A stretch of 64,000 nucleotides of DNA from positions 61,194,267 through 61,258,266 of the forward strand of contig CM071932.1 in NCBI GenBank assembly GCA_016081115.2, given 5' to 3'. Shown here in pieces: positions 1-9,557 of this stretch (the stretch's first letter is position 1; every line of letters starts with the position of its first letter). Below the pieces are notes generated by a model. It saw nothing but the letters and a program-made list of their open reading frames with translations. It did no database searches and was not told the origin of the DNA. Position numbers and translations under genes: made by a program. Source of the DNA: Rehmannia glutinosa. Taxonomy: Eukaryota > Streptophyta > Magnoliopsida > Lamiales > Orobanchaceae.

Positions 1-45
1 TATTATTACATATCATATATCCACGTTATGTGTATATGAGTATAT

Positions 46-435
46 CATTAATTTTTTTTTTTTTTGATAAAAACATAACTTTTATTAATAATTCAAATCA
101 TCCAAGAGATAGTTCAAGATACAAAGAGAGTGGAGAGAAACTCCACACATACGGACTAACAAAAGAAAAAAGCTTCCCTTGCTAATACATGAGCAACCCT
201 ATTGCCATTCCTTCAACAAAAGTTACCGAAAAGGCGGGTTCACTTTGTAATAACAACCGACATTCATTCAAAATATTGTCATATTCCGATATCCCAAATT
301 CCGAAATGGCTAGACCGTCCACCACGTATTTCGCATCCGTCTCGACAATTAACGATACAAAATGCAACACAAAATTAAATGAAAAATCAAAACAGGGATA
401 GCCTTTAATTTGAGATTTGGTGCTGTATATCAAGC
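46..435 (-). mobile_element. LINE 3' end with degraded RNase H domain
   Basis: Read on the minus strand, 433 to about 182 encodes a fragment resembling the plant RVT_3-type RNase H domain found at the C-terminus of LINE ORF2. The recognisable core is VETDAKYVVDGL, followed by a stretch like the usual region before the final Arg/Asn/Ala-His motif. A one-base frameshift near position 212 moves the end of the domain (RNGNRVAHVLA) into another frame. About 120 bases of 3' UTR follow, then an A-rich tail (the T run at 51-65 on the plus strand), as expected for LINE retrotransposition. The residues before VETDA (about 355-433) do not resemble the family, so the copy is probably 5'-truncated or chimeric there. 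It is a dead copy. A host RNase H-like gene fragment is the less likely alternative. Confidence 0.7.
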
Positions 436-459
436 TGACGATTCATGATTACTTTAGAT

Positions 460-906
460 TATTGTTCTAAAAACCGGACTGAGCCACCACGTATTTGTTC
501 GACTTAATCAATGAACCGAAACCCGGTGATTGACCGGTCCGGTTAGGCCTCAAAAACCATTTCTTTTTATGATTAAACCAGCCAAAAATCGGTTGAACCG
601 GCCAAAACCCTTTTTTATTTTATTTATATTTTTAAAGTAACTTTAGAGTTTTAAATTTTGTATTTTGCTACATTTATAATTTTTATATGGTTAGTTGAAT
701 TTTGAGCTACGTTAGATATTGCTTCAGTTGCTTGTTTATATATTTCATTTAAATAATATATTACATAATAATTGCTATATAAATATATTATTATATACAG
801 TAAAATGAGAAAAATTTATTCTTTCATCAAACCGGTTGTTCCGACGGTTGAACCATGAACCACTAGGATGACTGGTTTATTCATCGGTCCAGTTTTTAAA
901 ACACTG
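460..906. mobile_element. hAT-like MITE with 8-bp target duplication
   Basis: The left end TATTGTTCTAAAAACCGGAC (460-479) matches the reverse complement of the right end, CAGTGTTTTAAAAACTGGAC, at 16 of 20 positions. The element is flanked by CTTTAGAT (452-459) and CTTTAGAC (907-914), an 8-bp duplication with one mismatch. An 8-bp duplication and CAGTG-like termini are typical of hAT elements. The 447-bp interior is AT-rich with CCGGTT/AACCGG motifs near both ends and no coding capacity, so it is a non-autonomous element. Confidence 0.72.
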
Positions 907-914
907 CTTTAGAC

Positions 915-1682
915 AACATTTTCTCCTAACTATTGTGAAAAATAAAATTGATAGTTTAAACAAAATATGGGTTTTATTGGAGAAATTTCCCATGACTTGG
1001 TTTAAGGAAAAGTATACTTATCAAGCAGTAAAATACATAAATCCTTCAAATTGCTCGTGTTTATCTAAATTGAGCGTGAGACACTTCCCAAATTTTTTTT
1101 TTTTTTGAAGGAACACTTCCCAAATGTTGATTGAGGTAAAAAAGAACAAATTCATCTCATAAAGGATTTTCTATAACATTTTTTTTAATAAATTTTGCCC
1201 CATATACATTTTGCAGAAGAATTTCACGTGTGACCGACAATCAACGTAATGAATAGAAAACACAATAAAGTTTATAATAAAAGATCATGTCCTTTATATA
1301 AATGCACGCCATGAGAGATGCAAACTGTGAAGAAAGACCATGTGCTTTGAGTTATAACTTATACGCAAAAACTTATATAAGATCGTCTTACGGAAAATGA
1401 TCCGTAAGAAGGGTTATACCCGCCCCGCGCATCTATCCAACCGGTTTTTAAGGTTATAGGGTTTTTTTTTTTTATATTTTTTTCTCTTTCTTCTCCACTC
1501 CATTCTTCAGTTGTGGCCTGTGTGCGGCTCTTTTTCTTCTAATCTCTAGGTTATTCACCGCGCGCCCATTTTTCAAATTAGAGATGGTTCTCTCGAGCGA
1601 TTACGATTTGCACCGACGGATGAAAAACTACTGTCAGATTAGTAGATTTTGATAGACGAACAATTGAGATAGAAGCGGAGAG
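915..1682 (+). promoter_or_regulatory. Upstream region of the Romo1-like gene
   Basis: No coding sequence is seen. A TATA-like TATATAA lies at 1374-1380 and another (TTATATAAAT) near 1293. A perfect 9-bp inverted repeat, TCTTACGGA with TCCGTAAGA (1386-1409), follows. A CT-rich tract from about 1450 to 1545 and a GA-rich stretch just before the ATG look like a plant 5' leader. Which TATA is used cannot be decided from sequence. Confidence 0.4.
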
Positions 1683-1934
1683 ATGAGGAAGGATAGTTGT
1701 CTGGCACGGGTGACGGCGGGATTCGCCGTCGGCGGTGCTCTTGGCGGCGCTATCGGTGCTGTTTATGGAACTTATGAGGCTTTAAGATTCAAGGTTCCAG
1801 GTCTTATGAGATTACCGTATGTTGAGCAAACTATGAGATTACGGTATGTTGAGCAAACGACGCTAGGGAGTGCTGCTGTTTTTGGATTTTTTCTTGGAGC
1901 TGGAAGCTTAATACACTGGGGGAAATCTTATTAG
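1683..1934 (+). CDS. Romo1/Mgr2-like mitochondrial inner membrane protein
   Basis: This 83-residue protein matches the plant reactive oxygen species modulator 1 (Romo1/Mgr2) family: an N-terminal DSCLARVTAG, a glycine-rich first membrane segment with GxxxG spacing (about residues 11-31), the conserved YGTYEALR loop, and a second hydrophobic segment (about 61-78) ending GSLIHWGKSY. In yeast, Mgr2 is a lateral gatekeeper of the TIM23 translocase; human Romo1 acts in the mitochondrial inner membrane. Family members are usually about 74-79 residues. The extra length here comes from a tandem duplication of nine residues in the loop (MRLPYVEQT then MRLRYVEQT, residues 42-59). The frame is intact and contained in one exon. 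The start is the first ATG and fits the family N-terminus. An intronless retrocopy cannot be excluded. Confidence 0.85.
   Translation: MRKDSCLARVTAGFAVGGALGGAIGAVYGTYEALRFKVPGLMRLPYVEQTMRLRYVEQTTLGSAAVFGFFLGAGSLIHWGKSY
1806..1859 (+). repeat. 27-bp in-frame tandem duplication inside the Romo1-like gene
   Basis: Two adjacent 27-bp copies (1806-1832 and 1833-1859) differ at two bases. One of these changes Pro to Arg. The duplication preserves frame and lies in the loop between the two membrane segments. Confidence 0.9.
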
Positions 1935-2242
1935 GCTTCTTATTCAAGTTTGCCATGGAGTGTAGTTAATTCAAAGAAGTTTTTTTTTTTTTTTTTTAAG
2001 TTTATTCAAGTTATTCATAAACTCTTAGTGTTTCCTCCATATTTCTGTCATGCTTTTGTATATCCAAAATATGCATTGGAATGGAGCATCCTGGATTTTA
2101 AATTTTTTTATCAGAGACAGATGAAAGTGTTTTTAAAAAAAAATTATTAATTCATTTTTGTTGAACTGTGTGTTTGTGTTTGCTTGTGTGTACAGAACCA
2201 CCATTTTTAGCCATTCACAGACGGTTGTTGGTTATTTATACT
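1935..2242 (+). other. 3' flank of the Romo1-like gene
   Basis: AT-rich sequence containing a T run (1980-1998) and no coding sequence. It presumably holds the 3' UTR. The LTR element that follows inserted 308 bp after the stop codon. Confidence 0.4.
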
Positions 2243-2670
2243 TGATTTGGATCAGGTAATTACCTTCGGGTCACGGACTTTCGGGTAATCGGGTTCGAGC
2301 TCTTAGGTGACCTAAAATAGATAAACACACGCCAGCTAATGGGTGGTCCTTAAGACCCTCCGATGCTTAAGTCAGATCGAGTTCGTGAGGTACGGGGGTA
2401 TAGAGACAGTAAATATGAAAATAAGAGGTAAGAGAGGCAGAGTGAATAGTTACCATCAAGTTACTATAGCATGGTATTTATAGATATTCCTGGCTAATGT
2501 GGTTGTGCCAAGTGTCATCATCTGGAGGGTGGAGTTGTACTATCTTGGTCGGGAGATCAATGGTCCACCTTTAAGTGTTAGACCCATTCCCCGAGTCCGG
2601 GTCGGATACGGAGCTCCAAACCCTATTTCAAGACCTCACTGTGTAGCCTTAAGATCTCACTGCCTTATCA
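2243..2670 (-). repeat. 3' LTR of the non-autonomous Tat-like element
   Basis: On the plus strand it runs from TGATTTGG to GCCTTATCA, giving TG...CA ends. It aligns end to end with 7574-8001, with scattered substitutions and short indels that indicate age since insertion. Confidence 0.88.
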
Positions 2671-2690
2671 TTATTCCCCCGGTTCACGAG
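2671..2690 (-). promoter_or_regulatory. Polypurine tract
   Basis: Read on the minus strand, GAACCGGGGGAATAA directly abuts the 3' LTR. This is the expected position and composition for a plus-strand DNA primer. Confidence 0.6.
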
Positions 2691-2884
2691 GTTGTGGAGA
2701 GCTCGGGATCATTTGGATGGGCTCGAGGTAGGTGACAAGCTCGTAAACCTTGGTCCTTTACCGTCGGGCCCAAGTTTTTTGAGTTCGAGGTCGAGGTCAT
2801 GCGATAGCCCAAATCCTCGATTTTAAATCCGCATATTGCACCTTTTCAGACCTGTGTATATTCTCATTTTTCATTTATTCATCA

Positions 2885-4700
2885 TTTTTTTTATTTGAGC
2901 TCCTTCTCCGGGTCACGAGCTCTTGAGGTCCTATCTCATGAGCCAAGGGGTCACTAGGATTACTTGTTATTTTTACGAAAGTTTAGAAATCTCTTTTTGA
3001 GAACTCGAGGTCACTTGAGATCTCATTTGTGAGTCAGGGGATCACTTGAGATTCCTCTTTTAATTATTTTCGCACAAGTTAATGAGATCTTGAGATCTCA
3101 CTTATGAGCCGGGCAAGTGATCCTCTCTTATTTTTGAACAAGTTATTGAGATCTTCGAGATCTCACTTATGAGCCGGTGGATCATTTGGGATCCCTCTTT
3201 TATTTTCGTACGAGTTATTGAGATCGATCTCACTAGTGAGTTGGGGATCACTTGGGATCCCCTTTTTTACTCTTGCACGTGTTATTGAGATCTCGAGGTC
3301 TCATTTGCGAGCCATGGATCACTTGGGATCCCTCTTTTATTTTCACACAAGTTATTGAGATCTCGAGGTCTCACTTTTGAGTCATGGGATCACTTGGGAT
3401 CCCTCTTTTATTTTTGCACAAGTTATTGAGATCTCGAGGTCTCATTTGTGAGTCATGGGATCACTTGAGATCCTCTATTTTTGCACAAGTTATTGAGATC
3501 TCGAGGTCTCACTTGTGAGCCGTGGGATCACTTGAGATCCTCTATTTTTGCACAAGTTATTGAGATCTCGAGGTCTCACTTGTGAGTCATGGGATCACTT
3601 GAGAACCCTCTTTTATTTGCACAAGTTATTGAGATCTCGAGGTCTCACTTGTGAGCCGCGCGATCACTTGAGATCCCTTTTATTTTTGCACAAGTTATTG
3701 AGATCTCGAGGTCTCACTTGTGAGTCATGGATCACTTGAGATCCCTCTATTATTTTTGCACAAGTTATTGAGATCTCGAGGTCTCACTTGTGAGCTGCAG
3801 GATCACTTGAGATCCCTCTATTATTTTTGCACAAGTTATTGAGATCTTCGGGTCTCACTTGCGAGGTGGGGGATCACTTGAGATCCTCTATTATTTTTGC
3901 ACAAGTTATTGAGATCTCGAGGTCTCACTTATGCAGCCGCGGGATCACTTGAGATCCCTCTTTTATTTGCACAAGTTATTGAGATCTCGAGGTCTCACTT
4001 GTGAGATGTGGGATCCCTTGAGATCCTCTTTTTTTTGCACAAGTTATTGAGATCTCGAGGTCTCACTTGAGTCATGGGGATCACTTGAGATCCTCTATTA
4101 TTTTTGCACAAGTTATTGAGATCTCGAGGTCTCACTTGTGAGTCATGGGATCACTTGAGATCCTCTATTATTTTTGCGCAAGTTATTGAGATCTTCTGAT
4201 CTCACTTGCGAGGTGGGGGATCACTTGAGATCCCTCTATTATTTTTGCACAAGTTATTGAGATCTCGAGGTCTCACTTGCAGCCGCGGGATCACTTGAGA
4301 TCCCTCTTTATTTGCACAAGTTATTGAGATCTCGAGGTCTCACTTGAGCTACGGGATCCCTTGAGATCCTCTTTTTATTTTTACACAAGTTATTGAGATC
4401 TCGAGGTCTCACTTGTGAGTCAAGGGATCACTTGAGATCCTCTATTATTTTTGCACAAGTTATTGAGATCTCGAGGTCTCACTTGTGAGTCATGATCACT
4501 TGAGATCCCTCTATTATTTTTATGCAAGTTATTGAGATCTTCGGATCTCACTTGCGAGGTGGGGGGATCACTTGAGATCCTCTATTATTTTTGCACAAGT
4601 TATTGAGATCTCGAGGTCTCACTTATGCAGTCAAAGGGATCACTTGAGATCCCTTTTTATTTTTGCACAAGTTAATGATCTAGGGGGTCTCGAGATCTAG
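2885..4700. repeat. Tandem array I, about 70-bp unit
   Basis: Roughly 25 copies of a unit of about 69-70 bp, each with TTGCACAAGTTATTGAGATC, a near-palindrome (GAGATCTCGAGGTCTC), CACTTGTGAG and GGGATCACTTGAGATCC. The outer copies are more diverged; those from about 3400 to 4600 are most uniform, with single-base indels and a few variant cores (for example near 4170 and 4530). Confidence 0.9.
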
Positions 4701-5560
4701 AGACCTTTCTGAAATCTTTTGATTGGCCTTCAAGGCTAGGGGTCTCGGGATCTATAGACCATTTTGAAGCTTTTATTTGGCCTTTCTTTTTTTCGGATGG
4801 ATTTTTGGCCATTACATCACTTTATTCTTTCATATGGATTTTAGGTCATTTTGGCCTTATTTATTGAAGACTAAATGTATGATTCAACTATTCTTGGACC
4901 CTTAGATCATTTGGTCTTGAGGTGGGACTCCCCAAATCGAAATCTTGTATCCATTTAGGTCTTATGGTCTAAAGACCTAGTGCCATTTTTCCGTGGGCCT
5001 CAACTCTTTGGAGTCTTAGGGTCTCTGGACCTTGTGCCCTTTTTCTTGGGCTAGAACGCCTCAGGGTCTCAGGCTCTTAAGACTTCGTGATTACCCTTTT
5101 TCACTGCATGAAAGCTTCAAGGTCTTAAGACCTTGAGCTACTTTTTACTTGGTTCTTGTTACCTTAGGTCTTGGAATCTCAAGACCTAGTGCCACCATTT
5201 TCATTGGGCTTGAACGCCTCGGGGTCTCAGGCTCTCATTTTTTTTGTTGTGTGTGGATCAAATCCTTAGGGTCTTGGGTCTCAAGACCTTGTACATTTTT
5301 TCTTAGGCATGAATGTTTTATGGTCTCGAGATTTTAAGACCTCGTGATTTTTTACCCTTGGATCAGAAGACCTTTGGTTATGAAGATCTTGTGTTTTAAG
5401 GCCTTTGAGATTTTCCTCGTCTTTGGGTCTTAAAGACCCTTAGGCTTGTGTTCCCTTGGGTCTTCAAGACCCTTGAGATTTTCTTCAAGTCTTTGAGGTC
5501 TTGAAGACCCTTGGGCTTGAAATTCTTTTGTGATCTTTAATATCTCAATTGTGTCTTATG
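4700..5560. repeat. Degenerate GGTCTTAAGACC-type repeat region
   Basis: Diverged repeats built from short palindromes such as GGTCTTAAGACC and GGGTCTCAAGACC, with no constant period visible by eye. They lie between arrays I and IV and look like an older expansion of related motifs. Confidence 0.6.
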
Positions 5561-5820
5561 GGTTCACTTGAACTCTTTTTTTCTTTGCACACGGGTTTTT
5601 GAGATCTTGAGGATCTCATTTGTGAGTTATGAAGTCACTTATATGTTTTCGAGATCTTTGAGATCTCACTTGTGGGTTATTGGGTCTCTTGGACCCTTTT
5701 CATTTACACAAGTTTTTGAGACCTTGAGGATCTCACTTGTGAGTTATGGGTCTATTGGACCCTTTTTTGTTACAACAGGTTTTCGTAATCTTTGAGATCT
5801 TGAGCTTTTGAGTTCTTTGG
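5560..5820. repeat. Short return of array I-like units
   Basis: Three diverged units of about 65-70 bp (TTTTTGAGATCTTGAGGATC, CTCACTTGTGAGTTATG) that resemble array I but carry GGACCC in place of GGATCC. Confidence 0.6.
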
Positions 5821-6650
5821 GGGTCTTCAAAACTCTTGGTGTTTCTTCAAGTCTCGGGGTTTCAAAAACCCTAGAACTTGAATCTTTTTGAGGCCTTCTA
5901 GACCTTGGAGATTTTTTTAAGTCTCGGGGTCTTGGGGACCCTCGAGCTCGAGTTCACTTGGGGTGTTTGAGACCCTGGAAATTTTCTTCAAGTCTCGGGG
6001 TCTTGAGGACCCTCGAGTTTGGGTTCATTTGGGGTTTTCGAGACCTTGGGGTTTTTTACAATTGTCAGGGTCTTGAGGATCCTCGATCTTGATTTTTTTT
6101 TGGGGGTCTTCGAGACCCTTGAGATCTTCTTCAAGTCTCGGGGTCTTGAGGACCCTCGAGCTTGAGTTCTTTTTGAGGTCTTCCAGACCTTTGAGATCTT
6201 CTTCAAGTCTCGGGGTCTTGAGGACCCTCAAGCTTGAGTTCTTTTGAGGTCTTCCAGACCTTTGAGGTCTTCTTCAAGTCTCGGGGTCTTGAGGACCCTC
6301 GAGCTCGAGTTCTTTTTTGGGGTCTTTGAGACCCTGGAGAGTTTCTTCAAGCCTCGGGGTCTTAGGGACCTACGAGCTCGAGTGCACTTGGGGTCTTCGA
6401 GACCCTGGAGATCTTCTTCAAGCCTCGGGATCTTAGGGACCTACGAGCTCGAGTGCACTTGGGGTCTTCGAGACCCTGGAGATCTTCTTCAAGTCTTGGG
6501 GTCTTGAGGACCCTCGAGCTCGAGTTCTTTTTGAGGTCTTCCAGACCTTTGAGATCTTCTTCAAGTCTCGGGGTCTTGAGGACCCTCGAGCTCAAATTCT
6601 TTTGGGGTCTTTGAAGACCCAGAAGATCCCAAAGGACCCTCGAGTCTCAG
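5820..6650. repeat. Tandem array II, about 72-bp unit
   Basis: Nine to ten units of about 70-80 bp, each with CTTCAAGTCTCGGGG, the hairpin core GGGTCTTGAGGACCC, and GAGGTCTTCCAGACC. On the minus strand this array stays partly open and reads as repeats of RVLKTPRLEEDLKGLED. Confidence 0.85.
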
Positions 6651-6659
6651 GGTAGCGAG

Positions 6660-7190
6660 CTCTTTTTTGGCGCAAGGTATTGAGATCTTCGAGTCTCACT
6701 TGCGATGTGGGGGATCACTTGGGATCCCTCTTTTTTCTCTTCTTTTGGGCAAGTTATTGAGATCTCAAGGTCTCACTTGCGAGGTGGGGGATCTCTTGGG
6801 ATCCCTCCTTTACTCTTTTTGGCGCAAGTTATTGAGATCTTCGGGTCTCACTTGCGAGGTGGGGGATCACTTGGGATCCCTCTTTTTTTCTCTTTTTTGC
6901 GCAAGGTATTGAGATCTCGAGGTCTCACTTGCGAGGTGGGGGATCTCTTAGATCCCTCCTTTTTGCTCTTTTTTTTGCGCAAGGTATTGAGATCTTCGAG
7001 TCTCACTTATGAGGTGGGGATCACTTGGGATCCCTCTTTTTCTTCTTTTTTGGGCAAGTTATTGAGATCTCGAGGTCTCACTTTCGAGGTGGGGGATCTC
7101 TTGGGATCCCTCCTTTACTCTTTTTGGCGCAAGTTATTGAGATCTTTGGGTCTCACTTGCGAGGTGGGGGATCTCTTGGGATCTTTTTCA
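6660..7190. repeat. Tandem array III, about 75-bp unit
   Basis: Seven units with GCGCAAGTTATTGAGATC, TCTCACTTGCGAGGTGGGGG and a GATC...TTGGGATCCC core followed by a T/C-rich spacer. It is related to array I but has a distinct spacer. A long plus-strand open frame across it (6705-7241) is a by-product of repetition. Confidence 0.85.
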
Positions 7191-7418
7191 AGTCTCGGGG
7201 TCTTGGGGACCCTCAAGCTCAAATTCTTTTGGGGTCTTTGAAGACCCTCGCCTACTTTGACGCTTAGACCATAAAGTCCGGGTCGAGCAACCCCTTTCCT
7301 TGTATGTCTCTCCCATGAGCTGCTTACTCATTTCAATGACCAACTTCTCGAAGTCTTCCTTCCTCATAGAGATCACCTGGTCGGGATCTCCTTTCTTCTC
7401 TTCCGGAGATTGGGCCAT
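7188..7418 (-). pseudogene. Truncated gag start of the Tat-like element
   Basis: It begins about 135 bases past the PBS with MAQSPEEKKGDPDQVISMRKEDF, followed by a helical segment FEKLVIEMSKQLMGE. Many Tat-lineage gag polyproteins start similarly. After about 55 residues the frame enters repeat-derived sequence (KTPKEFELEGPQDPET) and stops. The matrix, capsid and zinc-knuckle parts are absent, so it cannot form a normal Gag. Confidence 0.62.
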
Positions 7419-7553
7419 GATTGAGATGAGGGGAACTCGGGTTGCATCACTAATTCACTCTACTTGGGGGTCTCTAGTACCTCTTTCTTTCGATGTGTTT
7501 AATCGGGGGTCTCCTTACTTCGTACCTCTTTTTCTTGGTAAAGGGGAAAATTT

Positions 7554-7571
7554 TTCCCACGATGGTGCCAA
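7554..7571 (-). promoter_or_regulatory. Primer binding site of the Tat-like element
   Basis: On the minus strand, TTGGCACCATCGTGGGAA starts two bases after the 5' LTR. It resembles the TTGGCGCCGTCTGTGGGAA motif seen at this position in many Tat-lineage elements. The priming tRNA was not determined. Confidence 0.65.
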
Positions 7572-7573
7572 CT

Positions 7574-8001
7574 CGATTTGGATCGTAATTACCTTCGGTC
7601 ACGGACTTTCGGTAATCGGGTTCGAGCTCTTAGGTGACCTGAAATAGATAAACACACGCCGGCTAATGGGGGTGGTCCCGCTAAGACCCTCCGATGCCTA
7701 AGTCGGATCGAGTTCGTGAGGTACGGGGGTATAGAGACAGTAAATATGAAAATAAGAGGTAAGAGAGGCAGAGTGAATAGTTACCATCAAGTTACTATAG
7801 CATGATATTTATAGATATTCCTGGCTAATGTGGTTGTGCCAAGTGTCATCATCTGGAGGGTGGAGTTGTACTATGCTTTGTCGGGGAGATCAATGGTCCA
7901 CCTTTGCGGGTTAGACCCATTCCCCAGTGGCCTGACGGATTTAGCTCCAAACCCTATTTCAAGACCTCATTGTGTAGCCTTAAGATCTCACCGCCTTATC
8001 A
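7574..8001 (-). repeat. 5' LTR of the non-autonomous Tat-like element
   Basis: The same 428-bp length as its partner. The inner terminal dinucleotide is CG on the plus strand instead of TG, probably a point mutation. The outer CA at 8000-8001 abuts the ATACT target duplication. Confidence 0.88.
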
Positions 8002-8222
8002 ATACTCCTTTTGCCTTCTTGAGAAGTTGATGATGGTAGTCAATGATGATTTTGTTTAGTGAGAATGTGAAGCATGTTGAATGTTTTAAACTTTAATCCC
8101 TCTTAATAGTTATTGAACTTGTTGAAAAGTAGTTGTTATGTTATTCTATTTATGTTTCTTTTGGGATACAAGAATGGATCTGTAAACTTTTGCTGTGTTT
8201 GGTACTCTATGGTTGATTTATA

Positions 8223-8279
8223 ATTGAACAACTCCGACTTGTTCTTCTGCAGAAGCTCGTGGACCTTGATCCGAGCCAT
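8223..8279 (-). pseudogene. Fragment resembling the start of ribosomal protein L35 (uL29)
   Basis: On the minus strand from the ATG at 8279, MARIKVHELLQKNKSELF closely follows the N-terminus of plant 60S ribosomal protein L35, which begins MARIKVHEL then a Lys/Ser-rich helix. After about 18-20 residues the similarity ends in AT-rich sequence and no later exons are visible toward 7600. No splice donor is evident at the break. It is best read as a captured or orphaned exon-1 fragment. The frame extends upstream to an earlier ATG (8342), but that part looks like 5' UTR. Confidence 0.55.
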
Positions 8280-8394
8280 ATTTTCATTCTTTGGTTCTCT
8301 GTTTTTCTCTTTCTTCCTTTTCACATCTTTTTTTCCTCCCATCTTTCTTCTACCCCTCTCTCTGCGATTTAGTAATTTGGTACAGTGAAGAAAA

Positions 8395-9430
8395 AAAATA
8401 TGACACGGTTAAAGTAACACTTTTATGAGTAAAAGTATCCGTTTTTTGAAATAAAGTATCATGTTTTTTAATACAGTCAAATATTAGAAATTCATTGCAT
8501 TGAAGAAGGAAAAATAAATATGACAGAGCTAAAGTAATACTTTTATGAGTAAAAGTATCCATTTTTTGAGATAAAATATAATGTTTTGGAATCCAATCAC
8601 GAATTATGAATTTAGTACAGTGAAAAAAGAAAAATAAATATGACAGAATTAAAGTACCACTTTTATGAGTAAAATTATTTTTTTTGGAGATAAAGTATCA
8701 TGTTTTTTTAATACAGTCACATATTAGAAATTCATTACATTAAAGAATCACAAATGTATCATATTTAACATCAAAAGTATCACTATTTCCAGCACAAGTA
8801 TTAGTTTTTCACTGTAAAAACCATTAGTTGTGAGCTAGAATGAGTACATAAAAAAATCTTATTTTTTTGAGATAAATACAAGGAAATATGAATAATAAAT
8901 ATGATAGAGATAAAGCAACACTTTTATACGTTAAAGTATCTATTTTTTTGAGATAAAGTATCATGTTTTTTAATATAGTCACAAATTAGAAATGAAGGAA
9001 AGAAGAAAAAATAAAAAATATGATATAGTTAAAGTAACACTTTTATAAGTAAAAGTATTTGTTTTTTGAGATAAAGTAACATATTTTTTAATATAGTTAC
9101 AAATTATGAATATATTACAATAATATATATATAACAGAGTTAAAGTAACACCTCTATACGTTACAGTATCTATTTTTTGAGATAAAGTATCATGTTTTTT
9201 AATATAGTCACAAATTAGAAATGAAGGAAAGAAGAAAAAATAAAAAATAAATATGATATAGTTAAAGTAACACTTTTATAAGTAAAAGTATCCGCTTGTT
9301 GAGATAAAATATCAGATTTCTTAATACAATTAAAAACTAGGAATAAAAAAAGAGGAAAAATTAAAAATAAATATGATATAGTTAAAGTAACACTTTTATA
9401 AGTATACATTTATTGATATAATGTATCATG
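8395..9430. repeat. AT-rich tandem repeat, about 120-bp unit
   Basis: Eight clear copies recur about every 120 bp (starting near 8400, 8520, 8640, 8900, 9020, 9130, 9252 and 9372), with a more diverged stretch around 8760. Each has ATGAYA-AGTTAAAGTAACAC, TTTTATRAGTAAAAGTATC, and GAGATAAAGTATCATGTTTT followed by an A-rich spacer. It has satellite-like organisation and no coding content. Confidence 0.82.
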
Positions 9431-9557
9431 TTTTTTTAATAGACTTGGGTTCGATTCTTAGCCTTTACATTTATAGGCGTTTTTAATTTTTTTTTAATTA
9501 CCATGAGTATTTATGAATGAGTTTATATAAATTGTTATACTAAATTTACACAATAAG

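Larger units (their letters stand above)
2243..8001 (-). mobile_element. Complete non-autonomous Tat-like LTR retrotransposon filled with tandem repeats
   Basis: Two direct 428-bp repeats (2243-2670 and 7574-8001) bound the element. It is flanked by the identical 5-bp sequence ATACT at 2238-2242 and 8002-8006. On the minus strand the order is 5' LTR, PBS, a gag start of about 50-75 residues, about 4.5 kb of tandem repeats, a purine tract and the 3' LTR. There is no protease, RT, RNase H or integrase. The PBS and the gag start MAQSPEEKKGD resemble Tat-lineage Ty3/gypsy elements. The tandem arrays occupy nearly all of the interior, so the element must have moved, if at all, using proteins from a relative. 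Confidence 0.88.

Noticed and set aside
2885..7190. CRISPR-like array
   Set aside because: Units are contiguous without unique spacers, lie in a plant LTR element and contain internal palindromes; there are no cas genes.
6705..7241. A 178-residue plus-strand open frame
   Set aside because: It runs through seven tandem repeat units, lies antisense to the element's gag and reads as a repetition of the same residues; openness is a by-product of the array.
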